Source: Anagrus nilaparvatae (lineage: Eukaryota; Arthropoda; Insecta; Hymenoptera; Mymaridae). From it: a stretch of DNA of 64,000 bases. The DNA lies in NCBI GenBank assembly GCA_022575985.1, contig JAKSXM010000007.1, forward strand, positions 39,186,501 through 39,250,500. Direction: 5' to 3'. Positions 43,297 through 55,859 of this stretch are shown here, piece by piece. Within the stretch, counting starts at the first letter, position 1. Every line of letters begins with the position of its first letter. Under the pieces are notes generated by a model. That model made no database searches and was not told the DNA's origin. It saw only the letters and a program-made list of their open reading frames with translations. A program made the position numbers and the translations under genes.

Positions 43297-43469
43297 TGTT
43301 GGTGAGCTACCCTCCTAGTTTTTATGTATATTCTCCCATAGCCTCAGTGCTCGCCGAGATGGCAAGCTAACAATAACTATTAATAAAGTTATTAAAGTTA
43401 TTAATTAATTAGAGCGATTATCATCATTTCTTAACACTATCACCTCTACCATCCAATACATCCATAACA
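43297..43469 (+). repeat. Candidate LTR of a BEL/Pao element
   Basis: Starts TGTTGGTGAGC and ends CCATAACA, with AATAAAG near 43382. TTTTGGCATCCCGGATCGA follows directly, fitting a primer-binding site. A gag start lies 36 bp on. The left end is a guess; the LTR may be longer. No second LTR was found in the window. Confidence 0.45.
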
Positions 43470-43504
43470 TTTTGGCATCCCGGATCGAAAATTAAACAGA
43501 AAAT

Positions 43505-43600
43505 ATGAGTGAATTGCCTTTGAAAAAAACTGTGAAAACATGTGCGTAATATGCTTATTTACATTTAATAGCGGAGCACAAATAAAGTTAAATTTATTAA
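43505..43600 (+). pseudogene. BEL/Pao gag start
   Basis: ATG followed by SELPLKKTVKTCA, then a stop; YAYLHLIAEHK continues in phase. The composition and place after a PBS-like site fit a gag N-terminus. The rest of the gag is displaced to 46450. Confidence 0.4.
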
Positions 43601-46449
43601 ATTTAATTTAATTTTTTGTTATAAAAAATAAAAATTATTTACACTGTCAAAATTGCTAAGTGGTCTATTTTATGTTATTAAAAATGTGACTTGTGCTGTT
43701 TAAAATTTTAAAATTAGCAAACTGAAAATAATAATCATCTAATTAAATCAAAAACTGAAAAATTTAAAAAGTGGCAGTTAAATCAAGAAAAATTTTAAAA
43801 ATATATGCTGGAACTCAATACTTCATGATGACGTCATTACAAAAAAAAAAAAAAAAAATTGGCGCGGGTTTGTACCACCCCCACATAAACCATAGAATAC
43901 TTGGAACTTCTGCTTCTTAATCAACATCTTGAACGGGATGGCGCGCGCAATTCTTTACGGGTTTTTTCACCGTTCTACCGCCATTATAAAACAAGTGCTT
44001 TTTATGTATAAGAAGATAGAAAAGAGGGAACCAAGCACCGAGAAAACGTGATCAAGCTGTACTCTACGCGCATTCAAAAACGACGCAACTAGAAATTTTC
44101 AGTGATGGCAGCCACCTCCAGATACAATATTTTGTCGGCTATTCGCTTTTTAAAAAGATAAGTCTTAATTATGTGTAATGTAATATATATTTTTTTTTTT
44201 TTAAATTAACCTAAAAATATCAGATGCTTTTAAACTGATTATTATTTTTAAAGTATCTGTTTTAAAATTATAAGTTATATTAAATTCATTTTTTTATGCT
44301 ACATGTTTGATATAATTAAATTATTTTGAATTACATGCAATTGTAAAATTTTTAAACTATTTTTATTAAATTTGAATTAAAAAACATATTGTTTAAAATT
44401 TTTTAAATAAATAATTACATTAAGGAGTGAGGAGCTAAATGTGTGTGAGTAAGAAATTATGTCTGGAAGTTATAAGTTAAAAAAAAATACGCTGCCAAGT
44501 AATTTGCACAATGGTTCCTCATTAGAAATAACAAAATGTTCTTAATGGTCTATTTTACCTAATAAACTATAATCTCATAAGAAAAACTTAGAATGATCTT
44601 TGAATGATCTTACCTTTAATACTGTTAGTTTAACATCTAAAAATTAGGTTTTTCACATAAAAAAGAAGGTTTTTCTACACTAGTAAATAATCTTCTTTTA
44701 TGATAATTATGTCTGCTAGACAGTTTTTGGTGTAGCTAGTGTAGTTATATCTTGAAGACACACACCAGCTACAGGAATAAAGAAAAAATTTTTGCTATGT
44801 TTAAATTGAGGAATAAAAATGATACCTAGTAAGAACGTTAATTCTAGATATTCATACTTTCATAGAAAGAAATTAAGTACTAAGTCCTAAAAAAAAAATA
44901 ATTGTTTTTTTCTAATTTTTTTATGTAAAAATTTTTTTTTTTTAATTTAAAAATTTTTTATTGGATTCGAGATAACGAGTAAAAACGATAATTCTAGATA
45001 TTTGTACTTTCATAGGAATAAATTAAGTACTGCGTCCTAAATTAAAAATAAAAATTGGCGTTTTTCGACAAAAATTTTAAGAAAAAAATTTTGAAAAAAT
45101 TACGTATCAGATCCAAAAAATTACCATAAACGATACTTCTAAAACTAGTACTTCCACAGAAATAAATTAAGGTAATGTGGTAGTTCCGACGCTCGAAAAA
45201 AAACAGTTTTTTGTGATTTTTTTGTAGACAAACTATTGAATATATTAAACCAATTTTTTTAGGGCTAAATAATACACATTTATAGTTTATAAAAAAAATT
45301 TATTTTGTTAATAATTTAAATTATAAAGGGCTGATAGCAGGTGTTAAAGTTTATTTATAAAAAAAAAGTTTGCTGATTACTGACGTGATTTTTCCGGACT
45401 GAATGGTCTGAAACACAAAAAAAAAGAAAATTCTTAAAATTTATGAGTTAAGTTATAATGTGAACTGGAATCTAAGAATTTGCACCACAAATAAATAATT
45501 GAAATTAATAAAAAAAATTTTGCAATAAAACACTTTTTTTTAAAAGTTTTTCATATAAAAAATATAGTAAAATTAAATATTTTCGCTAGATCCTAGTTCA
45601 CATTATAAATATACATATTTTAAATATGCAGTTAATTTTTTAAGAAAATCGATCCACGGAAGTCCGAGAAATCGTGTCAGTAAGTTACAAAAAAATGGTT
45701 TTGAGGTAAACTCGTTTAAAGTTATTTTTTCACATAAAAGACTTAACAATAATTATTGAAAGTAGGCTTAAAAATAGTTTTTATAATGCTCCGATTTTTC
45801 TAAAATTTTCTTTCCATATTTTCAAATATTTATACTTTCAATTAAACAAAAAATTTCTGAAGTACCACATTAACTTAAGTACTGCGTCCATAAAGAAAGA
45901 GAAAATTGGTATTAGTTGTATTTTTTGGTGAAAAAAATTTTGAGAAAAAAATTTTCAAAAAATAAATTATATGATTCGAGATATAGAGTAAAAACGATAC
46001 TTCTAGATATCAGTACTTTTATGGGAAAAAATGAGGTACTAAGTCCAAAAAGAAAAAAAATTATGGTATTCTTTTAATTATTTTATGTAAAAGATTTAGA
46101 AAAAAAAATTTCGAAAAATTACGTATCAGATGGAGAAATCCTTTACAAACGATAATTCTAGATACTCGTACTTTCATAGGAAAAAATTAAGTATTACGTC
46201 TTAAAATAAAAAAAATTTTAGCGACAAAAATTTTGAAAAAAAAATTTTGAAAAAATTAAGTATCAGGTTCAAAAAATTACTATAAACGATATTTCTAAAA
46301 CTAGTACTTCCACAGAAATAAATTAAGTACTGCATCCATAAAGAAAAAAAAAAATTGGTATTTTTTGTATTTTTTGGTGAAAAAAATTTTAAGAAAAAAA
46401 TTTTTTAAAAATTAGTTATCAGAACTTACAAACAAAATAACATGTCCTT
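43601..46449. repeat. Non-coding insertion in BEL/Pao gag with a ~150-bp tandem repeat
   Basis: Between the gag start and its continuation lie about 2.8 kb of AT-rich sequence. 44840-45170 and 45890-46430 hold repeat units of about 150 bp around TTCTAGATATTTGTACTTTCATAGG and AAATTAAGTACTGCGTCC, alternating with ATTACGTATCAGATCC-like blocks. 45171-45889 is more diverged. At 44741-44775 TGTAGCTAGTGTAG and TTGAAGACACACACC are non-repeated. No gene is seen. Confidence 0.55.
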
Positions 46450-47127
46450 ATTAGCCCATAAAGAATATGAATCACTGCAGGATCAAACCTATTTTAAGGA
46501 GGATAATTTTTCTTGTGTGGAAGAACATTACATTCAAAATATGTGCAGTTTTCAGACTTTTCTAGATTTAAATGTTACAAATTAGAATAAGGATCGCTAC
46601 ATACCTAGGCCTCAAATAGTGACTTTAGAAAATGAGAGACTACCCCCAATACAAATACCTCACTTTAGTGGTGAATATACTGTATGAGAATGCTTTAGAG
46701 ATGTATTCCAGTCCTAAGTTATCAATAAGAAAAATTATTCTAATGCAGCGAAATTGCATCAGCTAATTTCAGTTCTTGAAGGTGATGCAACTACTATAGC
46801 TGCCTCATATCAACCTACTGATGCTAATTTCGAGATAGTTGGGAATAAGCTTAAGGAGAGGTACGAGGTTAAAAACAGGCTTGTGCGTGCCCACATTGCT
46901 AATTTATACTCCCTTAAGCCTATTCTCAAACCTTCTGCATCTGAGCTTAAGAAAATTCTCTGTGGTGCTAATACCCCTCTTTCAGCATTGAAAGGGTAAG
47001 GTAGAGCAGTAGATTCGTGGGATGATCTAATTGTATTTCACATTTTAAATTTGTTAGATAGTGACTCTCGTAAGGAATGGGAAATTTACTATAATACCTA
47101 TTGTAACTCTTTAGCAACTCCTGTTAC
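46450..47127 (+). pseudogene. BEL/Pao gag (DUF1759-like), broken
   Basis: YESLQDQTYFKEDNF..VEEHYIQNM, then LPPIQIPHFSGEYTV, a stop where W is usual, ECFRDVFQS, LHQLISVLEGDATTIAASYQPTDANFEIVGNKLKERYE, RLVRAHIANLYSL, ASELKKIL and VDSWDDLIVFHILNLLDSDSRKEWE. This order is the DUF1759 gag of Pao/BEL retrotransposons. At least four stops are present. It ends at a LINE poly(T) at 47128; protease and pol are absent. Confidence 0.8.
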
Positions 47128-48621
47128 TTTTTTTTTTTTTTTTTTTTTTGGGCCCCTTCAGAGAAGGGGCCTTTTTTGTAGGACGAGGAGAGGCTTTTAC
47201 GCATACCATACACTACGTGCTGTATGGTTATGTGGGACTTAACCTTAAATTTATGGTTGTCCAGATATTCAAACTGAGGAGGAATTACAATACCCACTAA
47301 ACTCCACACCCTCCTGCATTTATGAAAATATCATAGAATCCGGACCGGAACTCCCTGTTTAGGTATTACTTCGGTCCGGAAAAAATGCAGCTAAGGCATT
47401 TCTTCGCCATACCCTGTCAATAAAGGTGGAGAGTTTCCTACGAGAGGAAACCTTCCTCCTTTTTCTAATCAGTGTCGCCCGTACGTACTCTGCCACACTG
47501 TACCAGTTCACAGTACTGCGCAGCATTTCCTAGACGACTCCTTCTGGTCTCCATTTATCAAAGGGCGGTCGCCCCTTATCGAAGTGAGGACACCTAAAAA
47601 AGGTGTGCTCAGCGATATCCGGCTCGCCCGGACAATGCAAGCATTCCGGAGATGCCACTTTGCGCCACTTGAAAAGCATATCGCGGAAATAACCGTGACC
47701 AGTTAGGAACTGTGTGAGGTAGAAGTCTACCTCCCTATGATCACGGTTCATCTAGCTTTCCAAGTCGATAATAAGGCGGTGCGTCCAACGTCCCCTCGGG
47801 TCACCATTCCACCTATACTGCTAACATTCCATTGTGCGGGAGCGAGCGCGAACGAAAACTACGTAGCGCTCTTCTTCCTCACGGTTATAGATCGCCTGCC
47901 TTTCCAAGGCAAGCAGATCGATAGGAATCACCCCAGCCACTACCTGGATCGCTGGCTCTGATACAGTCTTGTACGAGCAAGCGATTCGAAGTGCCCCCTG
48001 CCTCTGTACTGCCTTTAGTTTCTTGCAGTACTTTTTTATACGGACATTGTCCGCCCACACCTCTGCACCGTAGAGCAAGATGGAGTTGACTGTCGTCACC
48101 TGGCCAGCCTTTTCACAGGCCTGTTGGAATTGTCTATTGTAGGTCAACTTGTTGTCCAAGAAGACCCACAAATATTTGACCGATGGTTTGGTCTGGATCA
48201 TAAGGGGATTACCTCCGTCATTAAAGCTGACGCCGAATATGGTATCAACCCTTCTCCGGGTCAAAAGGACAATCTCCGTTTTCGGAACTGCCAGTCTGAA
48301 TCCGTGATCCGACATCCAGCTATTGATAAGGCGCATGGCCTCATCCAAGGTATTCTGCTGGTCCTCTGTCTCTCAAGCTGTTATAGTTAGAGCAACATCA
48401 TCCGCGTATACGATCATGGAGCATCCGTCCGGAAGCTCAATCTTTAGCAAGCCGTCATAAAAGGCATTCCACAGATCAGGGCCCAGAACTGAACCCTGCG
48501 CTACGCCTGCGCTTAATACTTTACCTCTTGTGAAATCGAGCGTGTCCCAGCGCAGGTATCGGTCCCGGAGGTAATAATCTGGAACTTTGAATACCTCGAG
48601 GGAGTGCAACATATCGTCCCA
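47128..48621 (-). pseudogene. R1-like LINE, 5'-truncated, 1.5 kb
   Basis: Poly(A) is the T22 run at 47128-47149. Reading from 48612: GVAQGSVLGPDLWNAFYDGLL, MIVYADDVAL (catalytic box intact), then SDHGFRLAVPKTEIVLLTRR, VKYLWVFLDNKL, ILLYGAEVW, VQRQGALRIACSYKTVSEPAIQVVAG and IPIDLLALERQ (48348-47821). 47751-47530 has LTQFLTGHGYFRDMLFKW and the C-terminal knuckle CLHCPGEPDIAEHTFFRC. Two frameshifts separate these. Upstream truncation is at about 48621. It resembles R1-clade elements. Its left flank is BEL gag and its right flank a satellite. Confidence 0.85.
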
Positions 48622-48639
48622 CTTAATATTTTCATATTG

Positions 48640-49625
48640 TAAACAGCCAATACAAACTTTACTATACTTTTAATTTTTTTTTTTTTATTCTTAGGACTGC
48701 AGATATCTATCTTATTTCATAATGAAATTCTTTGAATTTTTTCATCTATAAATAGCCGACAATATAGATGGTAAATTTTGTAGTTTTTTCATATTGTAAG
48801 CCGCCAATATGAATTTTAATTAATAAAAAATGACTTTAACGTTCCTATTAGTAAATAATATTTCAGGAATTTAACGATCAATAATGGAGCCACAATGTTT
48901 TTTTAAAAATAATAAAAATTTATTTTCTTCAACGTTTCGGTTGCATTTAGCAACCCTTATCAAGAACTACAAAAAAAAATTTTTTTTTAATAAATATAAA
49001 TATAAAATATAAATATTCACTTATAAAAATATTCACTTATAAAAACTCACCAAAATAATTTATTTTTAAAACATATCCTATGATAAAGTAAACTTTATAT
49101 AAAATATTTACACTTTTTTGTCATGAACTTAAACAATTTAATTGAATTTATTACACATTTTTTTATATGAATTAATATGAATTTTATTACACAGTTAAAT
49201 GTTTCTAATTTTTTTTTCATTCTTAGGATTGCCGATATGTATATTATTACATAGTAAAAATTTTTTTAATTTTTTATATATAAAATAGCCAGACATATAG
49301 ATTGAAATTTGTCTAGTTTTTTCATATTGTAAACTGCCAATATGAATTTTACTATACAGCTAAATTTAAAAAATTTTTGTTTTTTTCATTCTTTAGACTG
49401 CCGATAACTATCTTATTTCATAGTGAAATTTTTTGAGTTTTTTTATATATCAAATAGCCGACAATATAGATTGAAATTTTTGCAGTTTTTTCATATTGTA
49501 AACCGACAATATGAATTTTACTATTCAGTTAAATTTAAAAAATTTTTGTTTTTTTCTATTATTCTTAGGACTGCCGATGTCTATATTATTTCATATTCAA
49601 ATTTTTAAGTCACTTCATATATAAA
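48640..49625. repeat. ~170-bp tandem repeat array
   Basis: The block CTTAGGACTGC(C)GATATC occurs at about 48690, 49226, 49393 and 49567, and CATATTGTAAAC-GCCAATATGAATTTTA at about 48638, 48787, 49325 and 49494. The large gap is due to a foreign piece at about 48835-49190. The reverse complement occurs at 55860-56100 and 56805-56945. Confidence 0.75.
48835..49190 (-). repeat. Penelope-like 3' end fragment with hammerhead-like motif
   Basis: On the minus strand, 48966-48931 reads TTGATAAGGGTTGC-TAAAT-GCAACCGAAACGTT. It interrupts the 170-bp array; its body is AT-rich with a repeated TATTCACTTATAAAAA. No coding part is present, so the Penelope link rests on the motif alone. Confidence 0.45.
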
Positions 49626-49639
49626 ACAAAAGAGCTTTG

Positions 49640-49940
49640 GTGCAAATTACTCCTTGGAAAAAATGCTATCGATTTGACCCTTTTTTTTAAATTTTAGCTC
49701 ACGGCACAGAGTTACAACTGTTCAAATCTAAGAAGTACAAAATTTAAAAACTCAAAAATTGGTCATTTTCATCACTTCAAATCTTAAAATGGTTTTTATC
49801 AAAATATGAAAACCAAAATGCTTTGTATTTATTAAACGCTTTTCTCTTGTTATTTTTTTTTTGATTTTTATTTAATGTATTCATTAAAAAGAAATACCAA
49901 GAAAAAGACTTGGAGTCCGATTTATTGAATTATTGGGTTT
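49640..49940 (+). repeat. Dispersed repeat with conserved CCTTGGAAAAAATGCTATCGATTTG block
   Basis: Shared with 57000-57250 (inverted) and 63470-63720 (same orientation): CCTTGGAAAAAATGCTAT-GATTTG, CAGAGTTACAACTGTT and CATCACTTC. No ORF. In two of three places it borders the 120/170-bp arrays. Confidence 0.7.
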
Positions 49941-50161
49941 ATTCATTGAATAGTATTGAATTTAGCAGAAACTATAATTCACTTTAATTTTTTTTCTAAA
50001 ACTGTCCTGTTTTATAAAAAAGTTGTAATTTCAATTGTTTTTATGCAATAATAGCATTAAATTATTAGTATCGAATTTAGCAAAATATACCCATCTTAAA
50101 TGTTTTCAAATATTGTCCTGTTTTATAGAAATCTTGTAATTTCAAATATTTTTATGCAATG
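49941..50161. repeat. ~120-bp repeats left of Copia
   Basis: Two units with TAGCAGAAACTATA, TGTCCTGTTTTATA and TTTTTATGCAAT. The array is cut by the Copia element at CAATG and continues after it at 54635. Confidence 0.7.
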
Positions 50162-50438
50162 TGTTGGAATGTGGCGCTCTCTACCACATCCTCTATATAC
50201 TAAAGTTAAAAAAGGGAGGGACGCCGACTGCTCAGTGCTTGTATAGCAACCGTCGTATCAACATCGTTCTCTTTATATTGTATCGGCGTGTTTAGAATTT
50301 TATAATAACTAATTATTAAATATATTTTAGTGTAATTAAGACTTGATTATTAAGATTAAGATTAAGACGTGAATAAACATTGAGTGTTATATTAAATACA
50401 AATAAGTGTTTTTATTTGAATAAGCCACAAACCTAATA
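50162..50438 (+). repeat. 5' LTR of Copia element
   Basis: 277 bp, TGTTGGAATGTGG...AACCTAATA. Differences from the 3' copy include A/G at base 8 and GGGAGGG/GGAAGGG, so it is older than the LARD-like insertion. Confidence 0.85.
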
Positions 50439-50639
50439 GGTTCTGGGCCGCAGCAAAACACGATTTTACCACGGACGCGCGTGTGTAAATAGCTCTCTTT
50501 TCTTTTATATACGAAAGAAAATTTTGGTGTGTGGTGTTATTTTTTTAAATAAGTAACAGATTTTTATTTAAATTTTTCTGGTGTTTGTGTGTGTAAAAAT
50601 TTTACTTTTCTTTTTTATAATAAAGAAGAGAAGTTAAAA

Positions 50640-51790
50640 ATGGCTGTAGGAGGAGAAGGTAAGACCTCTTTTATTCAGAGCTGGGCACAAGTGGACCGCG
50701 CGTTAAGCGCGCCCATATAAGATACATTGTAAATACTGATACTCCGGTCCGAAAGTAGAGTATTTGCCCAACTCTGCTTTTATTTTATGACTTTGAAGTT
50801 GAAAATTGTTTGTGCATGATCGATCATTTTTTCAGTAGAAGAGAAAATTAATTTTTTTTTAAAAATATTTTCGGTTATAAATTTTATTATAAATTTTAAT
50901 ACGAAATTTTAAAATTTTTTGATGACGTGTGTAGACAAGTTTCGGCGCGGAAATAATTTTTGTTAGATGTGTACAAAATGGCCGTCGTCGACGACGCGAA
51001 CGCATTTTAGTGCTAATGAAATTTTTTTCATATAATTTTTTTGTAATGGCCGAAAATTTTATTATTTTAGTTAATTTTAATTAACATTAATTTAGAAATG
51101 CTTATGCGTGGGTGTGTATACTGGCCTAAAATAAAGATGTAGATCTATTAATAAATGTATATATATGTGTGTGTGTGAGTGAATATCACGTAACATGTAC
51201 ATGAAATCTAGACACGTATTTTAGACGCTACTTTTGGCGGTTAAAATTTATAAAAGATTTGAATGCTCGTACATGCATTTGTTCTGTATAGTGAGAGCAT
51301 ATGATTATTTTTTATAAATTCGGAGTTCGGATTTTTTTTAAATCTTAAATATTATTATATGTATGTAAAAGAGTGGAAAATTTATAATAGAGTGAGTGGA
51401 AAATTTTGTAAGCGGAAAATCTTTATTTGGAAATTTTTTTTTTAAATTTTCCTTTTTCATGAAAATTTCTTTATGTAAAATATGAGGTATGAAAATCCTT
51501 TTAGACGGGGTGATAAAAGTTCTGGTGGTGTAATAGTAATAATAATAATAAGAGGCGAAATGATAATAGCGAAAACTATTCTAACTCAAAAAGACCCAAG
51601 TTTGATAACAGTAATAATAACAGTAATAGAGGTAGAGGTAGTTTTAGAGGTAGAGGCAGAGGCGGTAAACAAAAGTCAAACGATCAAGAAAAGAAGCAGA
51701 AACCAGATATAAAGGTAACCTTAATACTCTTAATATTTATAATATTGACCCATTTAGATGCGATAATATCATTAGGGAAAATCCAATCAA
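50640..51790 (+). pseudogene. Copia gag region, decayed
   Basis: A possible start at 50640 (MAVGGEGK) is soon closed by stops, and 50700-51450 has no useful frame. At about 51480-51700 a low-complexity NSNNNSNRGRGSFRGRGRGG-type stretch marks the gag C-terminus. The expected zinc knuckle is not seen. Confidence 0.45.
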
Positions 51791-51806
51791 ATTAAGTAAA
51801 AATAAG

Positions 51807-53060
51807 TTGCTTGCAGAATTTTTAGTTGACTCTGGGGCAACAGAACATTTAAGTAATTCCAAATTAATTTTTAAAACTTTAGACGAGAGCCAAAATAACA
51901 TTATTAAATGCGCAAATAAAGATGAGTCCGTGAATTTAGAATCGGAGGAAGTAGGCACCATAGAAACAATAAATAATAATAATAATAAATTATTATTAGA
52001 TAATGTTATTTGTGCGGAAGGGTTATCTGAAAACTTATTATCTTTGAAAAGATTTGCTGACAAAGGTTTAGCTATTTACTTAGACAATGAAAAGATAGAT
52101 ATTTTTGACCCTATTTCAAAAGTGTCCTTTATTTCTGGTATATCTGAAAAACCTTATTGGAAAATAGAATTTGAAATAAACAAATTAGAGGAGAATATAA
52201 AGCCTTATAATAAAGCTTATAATAAAATCATAGCTTATTTAACAACCAGAAGCAAACGTCAATATGACCTAGTAAATAAATTTCCTAATAATCATGAATA
52301 GAATATAGATGAGGCAATTGAAAACCATTTCGATAATGAGCCCAAAATAAACAACTCAATTTTTGGTATAAGTATAAATGATAGAATATTACACGATCCA
52401 GAAGACTCAAATTTTGAAGAAAAAGATTTTGAAAAAGAATTAAAATTAAATTTTGATAAAAACTATAATCAATTTATTAAAGGTAATAAAGCGATGCTTT
52501 GGCATGTGACAATGGGCCATGCATCTTTAGCATATTTGAAGAGACTTCAGAAACTTTTTCCCAATGAAAAAGATCTTAATAGTGTAAAATTCGATAACAA
52601 AATTTTAGATTGTGAAATATGTATGATTGCTAAATTAAACAGACTGCCTTTTAAAACCGAGCGATTAAAAGCCAGCGAATCTTTACAAATAATTCATTCG
52701 GATATAATGAGTCCAATAAGTCAAGCTACTTTTCCAAAAAGATATCGATATTTTTGCGTTTTTATTGATGATTATTCTAGAGCAGCAATGGCGTTTCCTA
52801 TGAAAACTAAAGATGAGACAGCAAAGTGCCTAGAATTATTTATGAAAGGAACTAGAAATATGTTAGGGAAAGATGCGAAAGTTTGTTATCTCAGGACCGA
52901 TCAAGGGACTGAATTCGCTGGTAGAAAAACAATAGAAGTATTGGACAAACTAGGTGTTGAACTAGGTCCTAGCTCCAGCTTGCCTGCCCGGATACTCCCC
53001 AGCATAATGGTGTGTCAGAAAGATTTAATCAAACAATACAAAAGAAAGTTAGATCTCTAA
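51807..53060 (+). pseudogene. Copia protease and integrase
   Basis: LAEFLVDSGATEHLSNS is the aspartic protease (active DSG). After SENLLSLKRF and a TAG stop at 52299-52301, the same frame continues to WHVTMGHASLAYLKRL and CEICMIAKLNRLPF (the H..H..C..C zinc finger), then IHSDIMSP (first Asp), YFCVFIDDYSRAAMAFPMK and RTDQGTEF (second Asp). A frameshift near 52985 shifts out of frame before the third acidic residue, which lies in SERFN in another frame. Confidence 0.85.
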
Positions 53061-53094
53061 TAAACGATGCGAAACTACCTAAAAATATGAAAAT

Positions 53095-53950
53095 ATGTGG
53101 GATTTAGCATTAAGTGCGTCTGTCTATGCTTATAACCGAACTCCACATAAATCAATAGAAATGGAAATACCGTTATGTAAATTGAACCCTAGATGCAAAC
53201 CAAATTTAAGTCAATTAAAACGTTTTGGTTGTATTTCGTACATAATAATACAAAGAAAAGTAGGTCCCAAATTTCGACGTATAGCCATGAGAGCTGTACT
53301 AGTAGGGTATAAATCCGATGGATATATTTTTCTTAAAACTGAAGAAGGGAAATTTTATGAAAGTCGTGATGTAAGGTTCAATGAAAAAATAGTATTTGGA
53401 GAAAAATACAAGAAAAATTATATTAAATATTGGGAAACCGTTTTTGATGAGATAAATAAAGAAAAGTGGATTATTGAATTTCATGAGAACTCAAAAGAAA
53501 ATTCTAATGAAATTCAAGAAACGGATGGAGAAGTGAAGAGAAATAGGAGCAGACCAAGAAAAATAAATTTAGTATTGGATGAAAAGAATGATGAATTCAT
53601 TATCGAATATGAATCATATCACGCAATGTTAGCTAGAGTGAATAAAGATCCAGTACTTATCGTGAAGCCATGCGATCAAGCGAGTACAAAAAATGGGAAA
53701 AAGCAACAGAAGATGAGTTATATTCAATAAATAAAAATAAAGTTTGGAAGTTTGCAAAAGGCCAACTTGTAATAAAAACGGTTATAAACCAAACATAATT
53801 GATTCAAGATGGGTTCTAAAGAAAAAGATAGAGCCAGATGGCAAAATCAAACATAATAGCAAGATTAGTAATAAGAGGGTTAAAGGACAAAAATAATTAT
53901 GATTTGAAAGAAACCATAAAAAAGTTTTTGAAAAAATCACCTCTATTGAC
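53095..53950 (+). pseudogene. Copia integrase C-terminus and start of RT
   Basis: ASVYAYNRTPHKSIEMEIP, LSQLKRFGCISYI and AVLVGYKSDGYIF, FYESRDVRFNE are the integrase end. After a frame break near 53730, about 53690-53880 encodes KVWKFAK, IIDSRWVLKKK-EPDGKIKH and VIRGFKDK, the first RT block. The YVDD region and RNase H are absent, replaced by unrelated AT-rich sequence up to the purine tract. Confidence 0.8.
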
Positions 53951-54357
53951 CAGGTAAGGGTGGAAATAAGATATTTAGTCAAAGTTTTATATACAAAATA
54001 TAAATTTTGGATCTGAAAAAGCTATTTCATGAACTTTTTATTATTATTTTGTGACATTAAAAGTCTTTTGTCCGTCGTTTCTTCGAAATTCTCGTTTTAC
54101 CCCTTTTCACCCCTATTCTTCGGGTATATAGAGGGGTGGTAGGTCAAAACTAATGGCAGATTTGAAAAAAGCATGACATTTTACCTGTAAGGAACGATTT
54201 TTAGCCTTATATCGATTGATTTTCTTAATATTTTCATTGAGTGTCCATTTACTTCCGCTTGGGCACTAATGGGTTAAGATGAGAATTTATTTGCATGAAT
54301 TTTGATTATTTTGTTTCAGATTCTAAGCAGTGAGATGTTCTCCAGATCGGAAGGGAG

Positions 54358-54634
54358 TGTTGGAGTGTGGCGCTCTCTACCACATCCTCTATATACTAAA
54401 GTTAAAGAAGGAAGGGACGCCGACTGCTAAGTGCTTGTATACCAACCGTCGTATCAACATCGTTCTCTGTATATTGTATCGGCGTGTTTAGAATTTTATA
54501 ATAACTAATTATTAAATATATTTTAGTGTAACTAAGACGTGATTATTAAGATTAAGATTAAGACGTGAATAAACATTGAGTGTTATATTAAATACAAATA
54601 AGTGTTTTTATTTAAATAACCCACAAACCTAATA
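54358..54634 (+). repeat. 3' LTR of Copia element
   Basis: 277 bp, starts TGTTGGAGTGTGG directly after the purine tract, ends ACCTAATA before the CAATG duplication. Confidence 0.85.
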
Positions 54635-54639
54635 CAATG

Positions 54640-55855
54640 ATAATGAAATATATGTACTAAGTTTAGCAAAGTATACCCCGCTTTCAATTTTTTTCGAATA
54701 GTAGCCTGTTTTTTAGAAAAGTTGTAATTTTAATTTCATTGAAATATTAGTAATTATTTTAGCAGAAACTATACCTCACTTTAATTTCATTTCGAAAAGC
54801 GTCCTATTTTATAGAACAGTTTTAATTTCAAATGTCTTAAACGTGAAAAAATAAAGATTTCGAAAAAATATAAATATTTCATTTCATGGAAATACGTACA
54901 TTCGGGCCTCAGTACAGAAAAACATTTGAAATAATAACATTTCTATAAAACAGGATACGATTCGAAAATATTTTTGCGGTGTATAATCTGCTAAAATCAA
55001 TACTAATATGTTAATGCTATCATTGCATAAAAACATTGAAATTACAACTGTTCTATAAAACAGGCTACTGTTATTTGATAAAAATTTAGAACGGCGTATA
55101 TTTTGCTAAATTCAATACATTTATTTCAATGCTATATTGCATAAATGATTGCATAAATAATATATTTCATTCTCAATTTCATTGTATTGAAATATCTTTA
55201 AACACGACTTTTACGCCCGGGAGGGCAAAAAATACTATATTGACTTTAGCAAAAACTGTACTCCATTCTAAATTTTTTTTGATTAGCGTCCTGTTTTATA
55301 TAATAATTGTAATTTAAAATGTTTTTATGCAATGATTGCATTGAAATATTTTTATTGACTTTAGCAGAAACTATACGCCAGTCTAAATTTTTTTTCGATC
55401 AGTGTCCTGTTTTATATGAAAATTGTATTTTTAAATATTTTTATGCTATAATTGCATTGAAATATTATTATTATTGACTTTAGCAGAAACTGTATTTCAT
55501 TCTAATTTTTTTTGAATAATGCTCTGTTATATATAAAAATTAGTATTTCGAATATTTTTATGCATGGTTAACATTGAAATATTTTTATTGACTTTGACAG
55601 AAACTATACGTCAATCTGAATGTTTTTCGAATAGTGTCCTGTTTTATACAAAAGTTGGAATTTCAAAAATTTTTATGCAATGATAGCATTGAAATATTTT
55701 TATTGACATTAGCAGAAACTATACGCTATTTAAATTTTTGTGAATAATGTTGTGTTTGATACAAAAATTGGCATTTCAAAATTTTTTATGCAATGATATC
55801 ATTGAAATATTTTTATCAAAAAATAATTAATGATTACTACATAGTGAAATTCATA
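54640..55855. repeat. ~120-bp repeats right of Copia, in mixed orientation
   Basis: 54640-54850 in plus orientation, 54890-55140 inverted (CATTTCTATAAAACAGGATACG, GCTAAAATCAATACT), then plus again from 55240 to 55850 with about five units of TTTATTGACTTTAGCAGAAACTATACG, GTCCTGTTTTATA and TTTTTATGCAATGATAGCATTG. At 55207-55240 an edge of the 208-bp MITE (TTTTACGCCCGGGAGGGCAAAAAATACT) marks the second switch. Confidence 0.7.
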
Positions 55856-55859
55856 TTGG

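Larger units (their letters stand above)
50162..54634 (+). mobile_element. Copia-type LTR retrotransposon lacking most of RT
   Basis: 277-bp LTRs (50162-50438 and 54358-54634) start TGTTGGA and are about 95% alike by eye. The 5-bp duplication CAATG lies at 50157-50161 and 54635-54639. After the 5' LTR, GGTTCTGGGCCGCAGC resembles the Copia-type half-tRNA primer site; AGATCGGAAGGGAG is the purine tract before the 3' LTR. Protease and integrase are recognisable. Only the first part of the RT remains, and the rest of RT and RNase H are missing, so this copy is dead. Confidence 0.85.
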
